From positions 186,001 through 250,000 of the forward strand of contig NZ_SACP01000003.1 in NCBI RefSeq assembly GCF_004004555.2: a stretch of 64,000 nt of DNA, in the 5' to 3' direction. This DNA comes from Methylobacterium oryzihabitans. Lineage in GTDB: Bacteria; Pseudomonadota; Alphaproteobacteria; Rhizobiales; Beijerinckiaceae. The first letter of the stretch is position 1, and every line of letters begins with the position of its first letter. Shown here piece by piece: positions 62,934-64,000 of the stretch. Made by a program: the position numbers and the translations under genes. The notes under the pieces were generated by a model that searched no databases, was not told the DNA's origin, and worked only from the letters and a program-made list of their open reading frames with translations.

Positions 62934-64000
62934 TGCTCGTCCTCGACCACGACCGCGCCGGCGGCTACTGGGGCGCCGTCTATGTCTTCACGGCGGTGAA
63001 GGGGCTCCAGGTCGTCATCGACGGCCCGGTCGGCTGCGAGAACCTGCCGGTGACCTCGGTGCTGCACTACACCGACGCGCTGCCGCCGCACGAGCTGCCG
63101 ATCGTCGTCACGGGCCTGGCCGAGGAGGAACTCGGCCGCCACGGCACCGAAGGGGCGATGCGACGCGCCCACGCGACGCTCGATCCGGCGCAGCCCAGCG
63201 TCGTCGTCACCGGCTCGATCGCCGAGATGATCGGCGGCGGCGTGACGCCGGAGGGCACCAACCTCCAGCGCTTCCTGTCGCGTACCATCGACGAGGATCA
63301 GTGGCAGGCCGCCGACCGCGCCCTGTCCTGGCTCTGGCACGAATACGGGGCGAAGAAGGCCGGCAAGAAGGGTGTGATCCCGCCGCGGCCCGAACGCGCC
63401 CCCGGGGTGAAGCCGCGGGTCAACCTGATCGGCCCGGCCTACGGCACCTTCAACATGCCCTCCGACCTCGCCGAGATCCGGCGCCTCGTCGAGGGCATCG
63501 GCGCCGAGGTGAACCTCGTCTTCCCGCTCGGCACCCATCTCTCCGACATCCCGCGCCTCGTCGAGGCCGATGCCAACATCTGCCTCTACCGCGAGTTCGG
63601 GCGCCTGCTCTGCGAGGCCCTCGACCGGCCCTACCTCCATGCGCCAATCGGGGTGCACAGCACGACGAAGTTCCTGCGGGCGCTCGGCGAGATCCTCGGC
63701 GTCGATCCCGAGCCGTTCATCGAGCGCGAGAAGCACACGACGCTCAAGCCGCTATGGGACCTGTGGCGCTCGGTGACGCAGGACTTCTTCGCCTCGGCGA
63801 GCTTCGGAATCGTCGCGACCGACACCTATGCGCGGGGCCTGCGCCACTTCCTCGAGGACGAGATGGGGCTGCCGTGCCGGTTCGCGGTCTCGCGCACCGC
63901 CGGCACCAAGCCCGACAACGCGGCGGTGCGGCAGGCGATCCGCGAGACGCCGCCACTGGTGCTGTTCGGCTCCTACAACGAGCGGCTCTACCTCGCCGAA
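62933..64000 (+). CDS. bchZ: Chlorophyllide reductase subunit BchZ (partial, runs off right edge)
   Basis: The first 356 residues are present: [40 protein letters not shown] with a cluster-ligand Cys, [20 protein letters not shown] and [20 protein letters not shown]. These match BchZ, the partner of BchY in chlorophyllide reductase. The C-terminus lies beyond the window. In relatives pufBALM genes follow, but that cannot be seen here. Confidence 0.95.
   Translation, partial: MLVLDHDRAGGYWGAVYVFTAVKGLQVVIDGPVGCENLPVTSVLHYTDALPPHELPIVVTGLAEEELGRHGTEGAMRRAHATLDPAQPSVVVTGSIAEMIGGGVTPEGTNLQRFLSRTIDEDQWQAADRALSWLWHEYGAKKAGKKGVIPPRPERAPGVKPRVNLIGPAYGTFNMPSDLAEIRRLVEGIGAEVNLVFPLGTHLSDIPRLVEADANICLYREFGRLLCEALDRPYLHAPIGVHSTTKFLRALGEILGVDPEPFIEREKHTTLKPLWDLWRSVTQDFFASASFGIVATDTYARGLRHFLEDEMGLPCRFAVSRTAGTKPDNAAVRQAIRETPPLVLFGSYNERLYLAE

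Overview
This is a gene-dense, GC-rich stretch (about 70 percent G+C) of an alphaproteobacterial chromosome. The best fit is Methylobacterium/Methylorubrum or a close relative. Four things point there: a Rhizobiales-type AcpXL very-long-chain acyl cluster for lipid A, an aerobic photosynthesis cluster (crtCDEF, bchCXYZ) with PpsR-type operators, a class I PHA synthase, and a SUF operon preceded by Irr-type iron boxes. The genus is inferred from gene content, not from a marker gene. No rRNA, tRNA, CRISPR array, prophage or intact insertion sequence was found.

Layout. 1-1361: a partial RidA protein and an AI-2E family permease. 1772-8515: the very-long-chain acyl/lipid A cluster (acpXL, fabZ, a degenerate KAS, an intact KAS, an SDR, an SH3-type protein, a Zn-type dehydrogenase, lpxXL), followed by a DUF1223 protein. 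9267-10516: a methyltransferase remnant, a dispersed repeat and a lipoprotein. 10787-18362: an oxidative catabolism block (M29 aminopeptidase, DUF2218, xanthine dehydrogenase-type large subunit, FAD-linked oxidase, FAH-family protein, Nudix protein, XRE-cupin regulator). 18470-22961: a ParDE-like pair and an Mla/MCE lipid transporter with a 21-nt G tract in mlaD. 24033-34360: phaC, a FadL-type porin, another FAH-family protein, a response regulator, an RlpA-like protein and small envelope proteins. 34453-42074: promoter with paired iron boxes, then a cysteine desulfurase, sufB, a secreted NTR-like protein, sufC, sufD, sufS, sufT and sufA. 42081-46168: a GGDEF protein, a DEAD-box helicase and an outer membrane barrel. 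46474-53420: an organosulfur operon (ssuC-ssuB-ssuA, LLM monooxygenase, SfnB-like flavoprotein, four-domain rhodanese). 53728-64000: a 31-aa membrane peptide, a PsiE-family protein, crtC/crtD facing crtE/crtF, then bchC-X-Y-Z; bchZ runs off the end.

How it fits together. Most operons use 4-base ATGA or GTGA overlaps, indicating translational coupling. The crt and bch genes share PpsR-type TGT-N12-ACA sites, so carotenoid and bacteriochlorophyll synthesis are probably co-repressed by oxygen and light. The sulfur operon would import sulfonates, oxidise them with a two-component flavin system and pass sulfane sulfur to a rhodanese. The suf operon would be tuned to iron through Irr.

The observations most worth following are: a KAS paralogue that has lost its catalytic Cys and first His next to an intact KAS, which suggests a chain-length-factor-like partner for C28 acyl synthesis; an intergenic repeat family whose hairpin stems co-vary; the G21 tract in mlaD; the secreted NTR-like gene translationally coupled inside suf; and the paired regulatory boxes at suf, crtD/crtE and bchC.
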